Shown one piece after another: positions 20,978 to 30,500 of a stretch of 64,000 bases of DNA. Location of the stretch: positions 6,411,875 through 6,475,874 of the forward strand of contig OX442315.1 in assembly GCA_949358305.1 (NCBI GenBank), read 5' to 3'. The DNA is from Strigamia acuminata. Lineage: Eukaryota > Arthropoda > Chilopoda > Geophilomorpha > Linotaeniidae. Each line of letters opens with the position of its first letter. Position 1 is the first letter of the stretch. The notes under the pieces were generated by a model. The model searched no databases, was not told the DNA's origin, and saw only the letters and a program-made list of their open reading frames with translations. The translations under genes and the position numbers were made by a program.

Positions 20978-22003
20978 ATATGGATATTCAGTTTACTGGT
21001 GTTAAACTCGATGGGTGTTTGTTCGTTCTCAACCAACTGCAAGTTTTAAAAATGTTTGAACACGATTGTTGGGACGAATTATTAGTTGAGTTGGCAGAAC
21101 AGGCGGAAAGAAACAAAACATGGCGCACTTATTCCCTCGAACAAGCGAGATACATGAGTATTAGTAAAACGAGCATATTCTCGTCGTGAAGAACAGTTTT
21201 CCTAATTTACGACACTTAAATTTCTTTAATGTTCAACCCCATTTTGATTTTAATATTTTATTGTGGCTTCAACGATTGACGAGTCTCTATCTAAGCAAAG
21301 TTTCACTGGTAAATATTCGGTTTATTGATCGAGCTTGGCCAATGTTAAAGGTATTAAGCTTAAGGTGGTGTACAATTTCTGATAAAACTGATGCTATTAA
21401 TGCTCCGTTGAAAAACCTACGTCAACTGAGCTTAAACTATTTACAGTTAACGAAACAAGAAATAGAAATATTATTAGTAGAGCGTAAAAGTTTAGAAAAA
21501 TTGGTCTTGGTTGGTTTTACAACGGAACTCCCTGTGAGTTTGATTTCACAACTTGCCAGATTGAAAACTTTAGAATTGTACTGTTGCCACTCTATTACTC
21601 CCACTTCCATCATGAAAGTGTTGGAAATGCAAAATCCACTCACTCAGCTTTCCATACGGCATTGTGATAAGATAGACGCTTCAGCTTATGTTTTAATTCA
21701 AAGTTATGTCAAAAGTCAAAACTTGGATTTAAACTTAACAGATCGATTGCAATGTTTTAACCATTAAAAAATGTACTATGTAAAACTAAACTGCAGTAAA
21801 TATAATCCCGTTACCGTTAGCAATAAAATCCAACAGTACTTGTTAATTTGCATTGAAAATTATTAAATACATTTTGACGATTTAATTTTGGAACTTCTTA
21901 TATCGACTGTCTGAAAACTTTGGAATTTGTATGTTAAAAGTAAAAATTTGGATTTGCAGGTTAAATTTCTTACTGGCTTATAGTTGGATTTGAATTTATA
22001 AAA

Positions 22004-22111
22004 ATGTGGTGTGCAATTTTCAATGAAATTGGCGATAGTGCTAATGCTCTGTTGAAAAACCTACGTCAACAAATAAAAACATTATTGGTACATTCTAAAA
22101 GATTACCGTAC
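22004..22111 (+). pseudogene. LRR family fragment
   Basis: Encodes WCAIFNEIGDSANALLKNLR and then IKTLLVHSKRL, a jump of about 15 codons relative to intact copies. Short, internally deleted relic. Confidence 0.65.
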
Positions 22112-22221
22112 ACGCCCATGAATTTTGGAAAATACAAGCCATATTTTAAAATAAATTTTTGCAAATTTAACTTTTATGACTTGTGGAAAATATGATCAAT
22201 TTTTAATAAAATTTGACAAAT

Positions 22222-22725
22222 ACCAGCCGTTTGACGGGTCTCCATCTGTTTTGGGTTCGACCAGTCAATCTTCGACTAATTGATCGCACTTGGCTAATGT
22301 TAAAGAGATTAACATTAGTAGAGTGTACAATTTCCAATGAAAGTGATGTTCTTAATGCTCCGTTGAAAAATCTTCGTCAACTGTGTATAAGCAATCAAGA
22401 TTTCTCCATTTCTGAACAAGAAATGAAAACGTTGTAGCTACAATGTAAAAGTTTACGAGTATTGTGTATTAATTATGTCCAAATACTTTCAGACGATTTT
22501 ATTTCGGAATTAGTTGAATCAAATACGCTACAACATCTGACAAAGTTGACAATTTATTCGTGTCATTCCATTACTTGCGCTTCCATCATAAAATTGATGG
22601 GATTACGAAATCCAATGAATAAGATTCGCATCCTGAGTTGTAACAATATTGACGATCCGGTTTATGATGAAATCAAAGGTTACGTCCGAAGTAATAACTT
22701 GGATTTGAAAATATTTCTAAATTAA
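22222..22725 (+). pseudogene. LRR family C-terminal half with in-frame stop
   Basis: Matches the C-terminal half of intact copies: LTGLHLFWVRPVNLRLIDR, LKRLTLVECTISNES, ISEQEMKTL. A TAG at 22435-22437 replaces the leucine codon of the usual KTLLVQCK. The frame then continues with SDDFISELVESNTLQHL, NPMNKIRILSC and GYVRSNNLDL to a stop at 22725. The N-terminal half is absent. Confidence 0.8.
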
Positions 22726-23701
22726 AATAAATACCACATTTAATAAAACACTTACAGAAAAGCGAAATTCGAATTTTCACTTTATTTCATCTGATCTAGT
22801 AATAATTGCAATAAGTCGTATTTGTTGTTTTTATATTGATATTTCTTTGAATTACAATTGAATAAAGAAGAAGCAGTTTTAATTGATAACACAAATAGAA
22901 ATAAAAACAAATTACGATTTTGCCTTGGGAGTTGTGGCGCCATCTAGATCTGGAAAATGACATTATTTTGCGGACAAATGGTAAAATTGTTGAATAATCA
23001 AATCCAACTACCGGTAAATGTCAATAATGGGTTTATATGCCTGTAGTCATGGTAATGCTCTGTGTTTACAGAAAGACGTAATATTACAACTGAAACGAAA
23101 ATGGCAAAGCAAAGAAACATGTCCGAGTTTGGACATACTTGCATTTGCCTCGTTCGAGGTTTATTTGTTTGTTGCTTTGCTTCAGTTGCCATTTATTAAA
23201 ATTTAACATTTTATTACGAAAATTTATGAGTTTTGGGAATATTATCCACGAAACGATGATAACAGAAATTTAGAACATTGTATAATATCGTTGACATTTT
23301 TGACGGATAAACACAAAATGAGATCAAACTTTTTAGTTTATTAAATGTCTATTAAATGTCTAAAATTCCTTCAACTGACTTGAATATGGAGAAATAATGG
23401 CGGTTTGAAAACTACACTAACACAGGATGTAAAATTTAACTGTTTTTCAATAAAATTTAAATATATTTGTTGATTTATAATAATTCCGAAACCGCAATTT
23501 CCTAACTTTGCACCCGCTGCTTGCTCGGTGTCTTGACGAAGTGGCACAACGTCCCAAAAACGAGCACTGCTGGGAAGCCACCACCGTCAACCACCGCAAT
23601 ACGTTTCCATTACGTTAACGACATCGAATCGAAACCGTATGACCTATAAATTAAAAATCAAACTTCCAACACTTCATTTCATCCATTCGCAGCTATCAAC
23701 A
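22726..23701. other. Border between LRR subfamilies
   Basis: No gene is supported. 23410-23510 (AACACAGGATGTAAAATTTA, GATTTATAATAATTCCGAAA) recurs at 56878-56965, and 23560-23700 recurs at 57000-57140 immediately before the paralog there. This marks the left part of the subfamily-B duplication unit. Confidence 0.5.
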
Positions 23702-25222
23702 ATGCCCCACCGGAAATCAGCAGCCAGCCTCCGCGACTTGTGTTTAAACAAACTGACGACTAATTTGGCACATGTCGAGCTGCAACAACAACTCTTGGAT
23801 TATCAACCGAACCCACTTATCAACGACGTTTTTCAACATATATGTCGTCAAATCAAACTGACCGACTCGCGTTTGAATGCCGCCATCTTCGTTCATCCCG
23901 GCGCACAATCTTTATCCCATTTGCACGTGTTCGATCTGCCCGCGAATATCTTACTGGACAAAATGACCGAAGTTGCCCGTCACCTCGTGCATCTGGACTT
24001 GGAATCCGAGCTGCAAATTCCGTCCGAATCGCTCATCAAACTGGTGCAAAAATTACCCAAACTTCGACGTCTGAGTTTGTCAAAAAGAGCGGAATGCACC
24101 GACCAAGTTGTTCGCGAAATCGCCGCAAGTTGCCCGGCATTGCAACACCTCGATCTCTCATCCTGCGTCAACGTCACATTAATCGGCGCTTGTTCGCAAC
24201 TCGAGTGTTTGGATCTCACTCGCACTCGCATCAATGCCGAGGGTTCGTTCGTGATTCTCAACCAAATGCCACATTTAAAAGAATTTAAAATTGACGACGA
24301 CGCGTCGTTGTTTCAATTGTTGAAACAACAATTCCTAGTAAACAAAACACTGCGCACTTATTGCATCGAAACGAGCGGCATCCGGGCACTAGGCGACCAA
24401 GATGTCGCCATTCTGGCCTCGATTTTCCCAAATCTACGCAATTTACATCTTTTACTGTCACCGATAAGCATGAATATTGTCACGAACCACCAGATGATGC
24501 AACGATTGACCACTCTAGGTCTCTACGATCTTCGATTAGTCAATATTAGACGTGTCGGTCGCTCTTGCCCGATGTTGGAGACATTTGTGATGAACAATTG
24601 CACCGTTGTCGATACTGCACACGAACGGGATTCGGCTCAACAAGTTCTGTTCAAGAATCTGCGTCAACTGGATTTAATTTACGGAAGTAATGTCGAAGAA
24701 GGCGTCCTCACCGAATTGCAAATGGAAATGATTCTGACACAATGTCCGAGTTTAGTAAACGTACGTTTAAAAGGCTGTCAAACACTTGTCCACAGTGTGG
24801 TATGGCAAGTAGTCGAATCGAAAGCTCTGCGAAATCTTCAAGTTTTATCGCTCAATTCGTGTAATTCAATCGGTGTAAATTCGGTCTTGAAATTGTTAGA
24901 AGCCGACAATCATATGACTCAATTACACTTAATTGAATGCGTAAATATTGATACTCCAGAATTTCTTGACATTGTCGCTCACGTCGAAAGGATTCATCTA
25001 AATGTACATATTCAACATCGATGTGCTGTACATGCTGTACACGCTGTACATGAGGATAACGATAATGAAAACGTAGTTGAAAACCAACTTAAATTTATGG
25101 CTGTTGAGGCAGAGAAGATGTGGATGAAGATTTTAATGAAAACGATAACGAAGAAAATGAAGTTTATGAGGATAATGATGATGCTGATGCTGACGATGGT
25201 GATGGTGTTGATAATGTGGTGA
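23702..25222 (+). CDS. VHL-box LRR protein, subfamily B, 3' end cut by element A
   Basis: About 506 residues from ATG 23702 (MPHRKSAASLRDLCLNKL), the start shared with the 57142 paralog; an in-frame ATG at 23639 also exists. It has a BC-box-like SLRDLCLNKL, then a QPNPLINDVF Cul2-box-like motif, then LRRs (ECTDQVVREIAASCPALQ, HLDLSSCVNVTLIG, GRSCPMLETFVMNNCTVV, LRNLQVLSLNSCNSIG). It lacks five codons present in the paralog (LCVTA). The tail after about residue 445 carries VHAVHAVHE and then turns Met-rich, because a GAT/ATG repeat is read in the ATG frame. The LTR of element A starts at 25215 and supplies the stop. The original gene would have ended a few codons beyond the insertion, in sequence now at 52975. 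Confidence 0.82.
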   Translation: MPHRKSAASLRDLCLNKLTTNLAHVELQQQLLDYQPNPLINDVFQHICRQIKLTDSRLNAAIFVHPGAQSLSHLHVFDLPANILLDKMTEVARHLVHLDLESELQIPSESLIKLVQKLPKLRRLSLSKRAECTDQVVREIAASCPALQHLDLSSCVNVTLIGACSQLECLDLTRTRINAEGSFVILNQMPHLKEFKIDDDASLFQLLKQQFLVNKTLRTYCIETSGIRALGDQDVAILASIFPNLRNLHLLLSPISMNIVTNHQMMQRLTTLGLYDLRLVNIRRVGRSCPMLETFVMNNCTVVDTAHERDSAQQVLFKNLRQLDLIYGSNVEEGVLTELQMEMILTQCPSLVNVRLKGCQTLVHSVVWQVVESKALRNLQVLSLNSCNSIGVNSVLKLLEADNHMTQLHLIECVNIDTPEFLDIVAHVERIHLNVHIQHRCAVHAVHAVHEDNDNENVVENQLKFMAVEAEKMWMKILMKTITKKMKFMRIMMMLMLTMVMVLIMW

Positions 25223-26250
25223 CCTCAAATATCCGTATCTGAGTGCCCACCATATTTCCAAATTGTCTTATGAACATATCAAACATTCCTATATGTTTTG
25301 TTTCAATGTAAATTGAAATAAAACATACATTAATAAAATATAAATCAAGACACAATATTGCCCAAATAATATTGTGTTTTGCAGCAAGTTTTGGCCCAGC
25401 AACAGCGTCAACCAATCACGTTGCAGCGTGCATCCCTTCCCCTCGCGCGTGCCCGGCTCGATTGTTGCACACGACCCGAAGGCGGCTGTGTGTGATCTTC
25501 ATGCAACTCGTCATCTGCGCAGCTTTTCTGAGCAGATTTAGGAGTGAGCCAAACGGTTTTGGCCCACTCTTCCCGCATTCTTGATTCTGCCTCCAAACTG
25601 TTCACAACCGTGTCAAACTTATGCCCATTTGCTAAGTGTGATCTGTGATATTGGACAAATTGAGTCTCATTGCTGGTCTGTACCAACTGTACAGAATAGC
25701 GCCCTTCTTGCTTGAATTACTACGCGTAATTTAAGCCATATTTCTGTGTGGAATTGACATTGAGCTTGCTCTGTCAATTTGAAGTTCTTTGTGTCGAGCT
25801 TGCTCCACAAAGGAATCTGTGTGTTAAGACGGATTGTTACGTCGAGCTTGCTCCGTAATAATCGAACCGCTGTGTGCCAGACGTATTCTCGTGTCGAGCG
25901 TGCTCCACGAGGATTTTAGTATATTTTAGCAACGTATTTTGGCATCGAGTTTACTCTGCCAAAATCCCGCGCTCACACGACGCCATCGACGCCATCTTGG
26001 AGCCAACGGTCAACTGTGAGTGTCCAAGTACGAAGAGAAGCCAGATCGACCCAGTCATTACACTTATTATTTTGCATTATTTTCTTGTGTATTTAGAACA
26101 ATTAAAACTATCTAATTTTTCCTTTACTCTGTGTAAAATCATTCCCCTAGACAACTATTTGGCCACAGAGTAGAAGTCCTGTACGGCATCTCACCGACGA
26201 TTGCTTGATAAGTCTCCTCGATTTATTAAGTAAAAACCCGGATCGCCGCA
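25215..26250 (+). repeat. 5' LTR of element A (1036 bp)
   Basis: Runs from TGTGGTGACCTC to GGATCGCCGCA. A TATA-like AATATAAATC lies near 25337, and AATAAA words occur at 25316-25340. The copy lacks 41 bp present at 52113-52153 of the 3' LTR, lost between two GCA triplets. The hairpin array at 25752-25965 lies in its second half. The next bases (CT then TGGGGGCCCGG) form the primer-binding region. Confidence 0.92.
25752..25965 (+). promoter_or_regulatory. Array of five bulged hairpins with a shared core
   Basis: Five hairpins share the core TC-GAGC-TT-GCTC between outer arms that differ yet pair: AATTGACA/TGTCAATT (25752-25779), CTTTGTG/CACAAAG (25787-25812), ATTGTTACG/CGTAATAAT (25833-25862), TTCTCGTG/CACGAGGA (25886-25913) and ATTTTGGCA/TGCCAAAAT (25936-25965). 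In the fifth the core is GAGT-TT-ACTC, a compensatory change. Each has a two-base 5' bulge (TC, or TT in the first). Spacers share CTGTGTG and AGACG, so these are diverged repeats of about 50 bp. If transcription starts near the TATA-like site at 25337, the array lies in the RNA leader. Function is unknown; packaging, dimerisation or translation control are possible. Confidence 0.75.
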
Positions 26251-26252
26251 CT

Positions 26253-26270
26253 TGGGGGCCCGGCCGGGAT
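26253..26270 (+). other. Primer-binding site of element A
   Basis: TGGGGGCCCGGCCGGGAT starts two bases after the 5' LTR, where a sequence complementary to a tRNA 3' end (starting TGG) is expected. Element B has TGGGGGCCCG at the same place, so both probably use the same tRNA. I could not name the tRNA with certainty. Confidence 0.7.
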
Positions 26271-26340
26271 AGTTTTGATTGTTAAAATCCGATTTTTGCA
26301 AAAAGATCCTTTATTTACCTTGTTCTCTCAATTTGACAAA

Positions 26341-29241
26341 ATGGCGACGCCAATGCAAATTGTGAAACGACAGCGAGGTCGACCAAGCACTCAGAAACGA
26401 GCAGCGACGGTTTTGCCGGCTCTCGAGCCTGAAATGCTTGTGGAGAAAATTATTTCCGAAGAAATAATACCAGTTCCAGATCCTAAACAACTTAAGGATG
26501 CTGAAAATGAAGTTGCTCGAGCCTTAAGCGCATCGAGTGCGAGTTCTAACGAACATGAACTCCCGCCACTTCCACTGGAGGAAGTGGAAAACACGTTAAA
26601 AGAGATTGAGAGTGAATCGTCACACGAATCGCCTCCTCGCATGACCATGTTGGATGCTTTGAGAAATCAGGCACGCCAGGATGGCGCCCAAATAACGGAC
26701 GACATGACGGTGGAAGAGATTCATCGCGCCATGATACGACTTCACACTGACCGTGCCGTTTCAGATTTAAAATTTGAAATGGAACGGAAAGAAGCCGAGC
26801 TTCAACAACAAAAAGCTGAAGTTGAGCTTCAACACATGGAACTCAATCGACAGAACGAAGAATTTCTAGCCCAGAAAGCTAGAGAATACAGATTAAAAGG
26901 CGAAGTGGAAGATCTTTCTAAAATGAATGTTAGAAATGAACTTTCAATTCGCTCACACCAAGAGGCGCGAAAACAACTCGAACTCACTAAAAGCAAGTTG
27001 GAGTTAAAAAACAAAGAATTGATTGATTTGGCAGATCACTACCAACGCAATCACAATCAATTAGTGAGATATGCTGCTGAATTGGACACACGAGCTAAAA
27101 CACAGCGTACTCGCGAAAGTCGAATAGCAAGGCGCGAAGACGAGATTTTCCACTCGCTGGATCAACCCAGTACGAGCGGACAAGTCAAGTTTAGCAACCC
27201 TGCTGACCAATCACCACCCGTAGAAGCGGACAATCAACTAAGAGAGAATGAAATTCTCAGAGCTGATTTGTTACGTGCTCAAGAAGAGCTTGCAGAAATG
27301 AAAGATCGTTTGCAAGCAAGAAATTACACCGAACAAATGGTACGACCTGAATTGGTGGCACCAACTGTTCCTATTTTGACTCCCGAAACGATAACAATAT
27401 CTGTTGTTTCCGAGTTAAGTAGCCAATCTGGATTATCAAGTGATGACGACCAACGTTCGCGTCGTCGCCATCGCTCGAAAAGAAAACGTCCTTCAGATTC
27501 TGAAGAAAGGAGAACTGATCGCAATCCGCTTCCTGGAAATCGAAATCCTATTTTTCATAACAGTGATCGACTGTTAGGAATGGTAGATGACCGAAATAGG
27601 CAGCATGAAACTGGTGTTCACGCTGCCCGAACGATACCAATTGCTGCGCAACAGCAAGATTCGTCGAAACGGAGTCGACGAGAGATAATTCCAGTACGCG
27701 AACCGCCTGACGGACATGAAAGCCCACCAGGTGGGGGACAGTATCGGAGAAATCCACCAGATGGAGGAAATCCAGATGGACATGGAGATGGACCACCTGG
27801 AGGTGGACGTCGACCGCCAGACGATGGTGACGGCGACCCACCCGACCCACCTGAAACACCGCATTTTAATACGCCTTCAAATTCACAATCTGATTCAAGG
27901 TCGGATTCTGATGCGAATGCGCAACAAGAACGCGATAATCGACATCGATCACATCGACGTCGACATCGAGGCCATTCTTCACGGCGTAATACTCATTATT
28001 ACACTGCTGAGGAAATTGATCGATTATTAGCTGATCGTCGATCTTCCGATCGATCTGACGCTACTGCCGATAATGCTGACATCGCATTACGACAGAAAAT
28101 TGCACAATATACTGCCAACAACTGGACTCACGATCTAGTTGATGAAAGAACTATTAGATGGGATCACATCAAACCCGCTTTATTCGATGGAGAATGGGAA
28201 GCTGGATCCACTCTTTTAGATGAAGTTTTACGAATTTCAAGGTTGAATGGCATTGCATGTCACACTGCTTTGAAAAGAGTAGTACCAAAAGCTCTTATAG
28301 ATCGAGCTGAGAAATGGTTTTATTCTAAACAATTTCAAAATTGGAACCACTTTGTAGAAGAATTCATGACTGAATATGGAGAGTCAAGTGAAGACTTACT
28401 ACAAATGTGGGATAATCTTTCTCAAAATAAAGGCGAAAGTCTTCGCTCTTATTTGAGAAGGACTGAAGATTTATTGGTAACTCTCCCTTATACGATGGGA
28501 GACGCAGCCATTGATCGTCAATTCCGACGTGGATTGACAGATTATTCAAAAAATGTTCTACTTTCGGTACGAGCGCCTTATCCAGGTGGTTTCGCTGAAT
28601 TAGCCAAATTTATGCGAGCCAACCAGATAAGGATTGACGAAAATTATAAAGCTTATCTACCAGCTGATGAAAAAGTTGCGTACGCTAAGCGACAGCAACG
28701 GAGAAAGGAGTTGGCTAAAGACACACGTTTTGCTAACACCCCTCTTTTGCAACCCCCAAAACGAGGAGATTTTTTGGCAGAGACTGCTAAAGAATCGAAA
28801 AAGGGATCGGATGGGAAAAATCCTCATCCAACTCCTAAAGCTCACTTAGCTGAAGTGACAGAAATGGAAACTGCTTCTGAACCAGAGAAATCTGACTCGG
28901 AACCAGAAAGCGAGGCAGCAGCTGCTTTATTAGCATGTAATAATGCAGTAGCTAGAAAATTTGGACCAAAAATGGCGCCTAAGAACGTTACTTTTGGTTC
29001 ACCAAAAACAGACGCGCTCAGTAGATCGAAGTCACCGACCCCTAAAAAAGATGAAGCCAAACGTTCAAGTTCACCTTCACCAAAGGTCGCTAAATCGCCT
29101 GCTACTGACCCGTGTAATATTTGTAAAAAATTGGGACATTGGGCTAAAGAATGTCCTGATAGAAAATCGAGCAAAGACAAGATTATCGAGGAGTTCGAGA
29201 AATCGATGAAATCAATCGGCGAACTTCTAAAAAACTTGTAA
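26341..29241 (+). CDS. gag: Element A Gag polyprotein
   Basis: About 966 residues from the first ATG (MATPMQ). The order is a basic N-terminus, a long charged coiled coil (about residues 120-330), an RS/proline/glycine-rich hinge, then a capsid-like region. The capsid-like region (about 600-790) has DEVLRISRLNG, WNHFVEEFMTEYGES and SLRSYLRRTEDLL. The C-terminal zinc knuckle is CNICKKLGHWAKEC. It forms the particle and binds the RNA. Gag of element B has the same order and matching capsid motifs (WNEFVKAFMKEYGES, IRSYLRRTEDLI). The stop at 29239-29241 lies six bases after the frameshift heptamer, so Pol is made as a Gag-Pol fusion. The N-terminal coiled coil is longer than in most Gypsy Gags. 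Confidence 0.9.
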   Translation: MATPMQIVKRQRGRPSTQKRAATVLPALEPEMLVEKIISEEIIPVPDPKQLKDAENEVARALSASSASSNEHELPPLPLEEVENTLKEIESESSHESPPRMTMLDALRNQARQDGAQITDDMTVEEIHRAMIRLHTDRAVSDLKFEMERKEAELQQQKAEVELQHMELNRQNEEFLAQKAREYRLKGEVEDLSKMNVRNELSIRSHQEARKQLELTKSKLELKNKELIDLADHYQRNHNQLVRYAAELDTRAKTQRTRESRIARREDEIFHSLDQPSTSGQVKFSNPADQSPPVEADNQLRENEILRADLLRAQEELAEMKDRLQARNYTEQMVRPELVAPTVPILTPETITISVVSELSSQSGLSSDDDQRSRRRHRSKRKRPSDSEERRTDRNPLPGNRNPIFHNSDRLLGMVDDRNRQHETGVHAARTIPIAAQQQDSSKRSRREIIPVREPPDGHESPPGGGQYRRNPPDGGNPDGHGDGPPGGGRRPPDDGDGDPPDPPETPHFNTPSNSQSDSRSDSDANAQQERDNRHRSHRRRHRGHSSRRNTHYYTAEEIDRLLADRRSSDRSDATADNADIALRQKIAQYTANNWTHDLVDERTIRWDHIKPALFDGEWEAGSTLLDEVLRISRLNGIACHTALKRVVPKALIDRAEKWFYSKQFQNWNHFVEEFMTEYGESSEDLLQMWDNLSQNKGESLRSYLRRTEDLLVTLPYTMGDAAIDRQFRRGLTDYSKNVLLSVRAPYPGGFAELAKFMRANQIRIDENYKAYLPADEKVAYAKRQQRRKELAKDTRFANTPLLQPPKRGDFLAETAKESKKGSDGKNPHPTPKAHLAEVTEMETASEPEKSDSEPESEAAAALLACNNAVARKFGPKMAPKNVTFGSPKTDALSRSKSPTPKKDEAKRSSSPSPKVAKSPATDPCNICKKLGHWAKECPDRKSSKDKIIEEFEKSMKSIGELLKNL

Positions 29242-29274
29242 GCGCGCATCCAGACGGTCTAGTGGATGCGACGC
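29229..29274 (+). promoter_or_regulatory. -1 ribosomal frameshift signal, element A
   Basis: The slippery heptamer A_AAA_AAC (29229-29235) is in the Gag frame. A six-base spacer TTGTAA contains the Gag stop. The stem follows: GCG+CGCATCCA (29242-29252) pairs with TGGATGCG and CGC (29263-29274) around one bulged A and a 10-base loop. The -1 frame is open from the heptamer into pol. The same cassette occurs in element B. Confidence 0.85.
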
Positions 29275-29497
29275 CTACTGCCTCGGAGAATAAACTAACA
29301 CCATCTCAAATTTTAGATGAATTTTTAAATACTCAGATTAAATTAGAATTAGAAAATAATTTAATGTTTCCAAAAATTGATGTTTCCAGTTTAAGGCTTG
29401 TGCTGCAAAATGAAAACATCACTGAAGAATTTTTTAAAGAAAAAGTTCAACAAATAAAAGTTGATTGGGAATCTAAAATAAAAGATGTTGTTACTTT
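29235..29497 (+). CDS. pol: Element A Pol, N-terminal part, cut by element B
   Basis: This is the -1 frame downstream of the frameshift site. It encodes a linker with no recognised domain (DATPTASENKLTPSQIL...) before the protease. Element B inserted at 29497/29498 with duplication of CTTT. The frame matches the one resuming at 44459, so nothing else was lost at the junction. Confidence 0.82.
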
Positions 29498-30457
29498 TGT
29501 AATGAGCCCAAATTATTATTAAATAAATAATAATAATTCTAGACTTATTGATGCTTAGACAAGACTTATCATAAAAACTACTCTCTAATATTAAACTCAC
29601 AAAATGGTTTATTCTGACTTAGAATAAGATCAATTACAGTGATAACTAAAGCCTAATGGAAATAAGAAATGAAATAATAGATAAAATGGTGAAATAACTT
29701 CAAATCGACGTGGAAACGTTATTTGACGATTCCAACGTTCCGGCGATGATAACGGCTCGTTTCGTCGCGCTTCTACGGCTCTCTTTCGACGCTCGACTCG
29801 ATTTTCTACTCGGCGTCGCTCCTCGGTGAAACGGACTTGTTCCGTGACTCAACTTCTTGAAATTGTCTGGCACAAATCGACTCCCGTCGATTTGCTTGGT
29901 CAGCCGGACTCTTTCCGATACTTCTTCTACACGTTCTCCGCAACTCCGTCGTCTTGGCGGCGAAACTGCGACTCTTTCGCACAACAATCTCTTCTCAACA
30001 ATGTCGTTGAGACAAGATGAAATCTCACAATTGTATTCGTACAATTGCAAGAATGAACTCTAGCTGGATCCCTCTCAGCAAGAGTGTGGCTTCCCGTGTC
30101 ACTAGTTGTGGTGGCACAAGATGAATCTAGCTGGATTCTTCACAGCAAGATTATGAGTATAAAACTTCACGGAGGTTTTCACAAAATACTGGAGGATTTC
30201 TCTGGGTTATTTTGTGTTGTTTCTCTGGCAAAGTTGAATTCATACTGAGGAGTTCTCACTCCTCTCAGGACTCATTTCCTGTTTGGAGGCTTGTGGGCTG
30301 GTTACCCTGGCAACCACCCACATTTCCTCCCACTCTACTTAGCTTTCTTGCCTGTAGACAGGAAGCATAAAAAACTCAAACTAAAATATAATAAACTAAA
30401 ATATAATTTTACAGACTTTTTTCTGTTACTTCCTTAGTGACCACTAGGGTCACTACA
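29498..30457 (-). repeat. 3' LTR of element B (960 bp)
   Basis: On the plus strand it runs TGTAATGAGCCC to GGTCACTACA. The last bases hold the palindrome AGTGACCACTAGGGTCACT. Just inside the element the minus strand reads AAAAAGGGGGGAGG (about 30458-30472), the polypurine tract. Short open frames inside the LTR recur in the other LTR and are not genes. Confidence 0.92.
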
Positions 30458-30500
30458 CCTCCCCCCTTTTTAGGAAGGATCCCCGATTCTTCCTTTACTC

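Larger units (their letters stand above)
18974..21767 (+). pseudogene. VHL-box LRR family copy 6, interrupted and frameshifted
   Basis: ATG 18974 opens MPPRKSATSLEELCLNV and a normal N-terminal half up to SSCVKLENMDI at 19500. A 1.48-kb DNA transposon then splits the gene. Coding resumes at about 20979 (MDIQFTGVKLDGCLFVLNQL). At about 21165 the copy has AGTAAAACGAGC where copy 1 has AGTAACGAAC, a 2-base gain that shifts the frame. The C-terminal half is open from 21186 to 21767. Transposon plus frameshift make it a pseudogene, although most of the LRR sequence is well preserved. Confidence 0.88.

Noticed and set aside
25874-26173. 99-codon open frame in the LTR of element A (also 52594-52893)
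   Set aside because: It overlaps the hairpin array, is present in both LTRs and lacks any domain; non-coding LTR.
29700-30050. 116-codon open frame within the LTR of element B, repeated at 43697-44047
   Set aside because: It lies inside both LTRs with no recognisable domain and appears to be chance openness of GC-rich LTR sequence.
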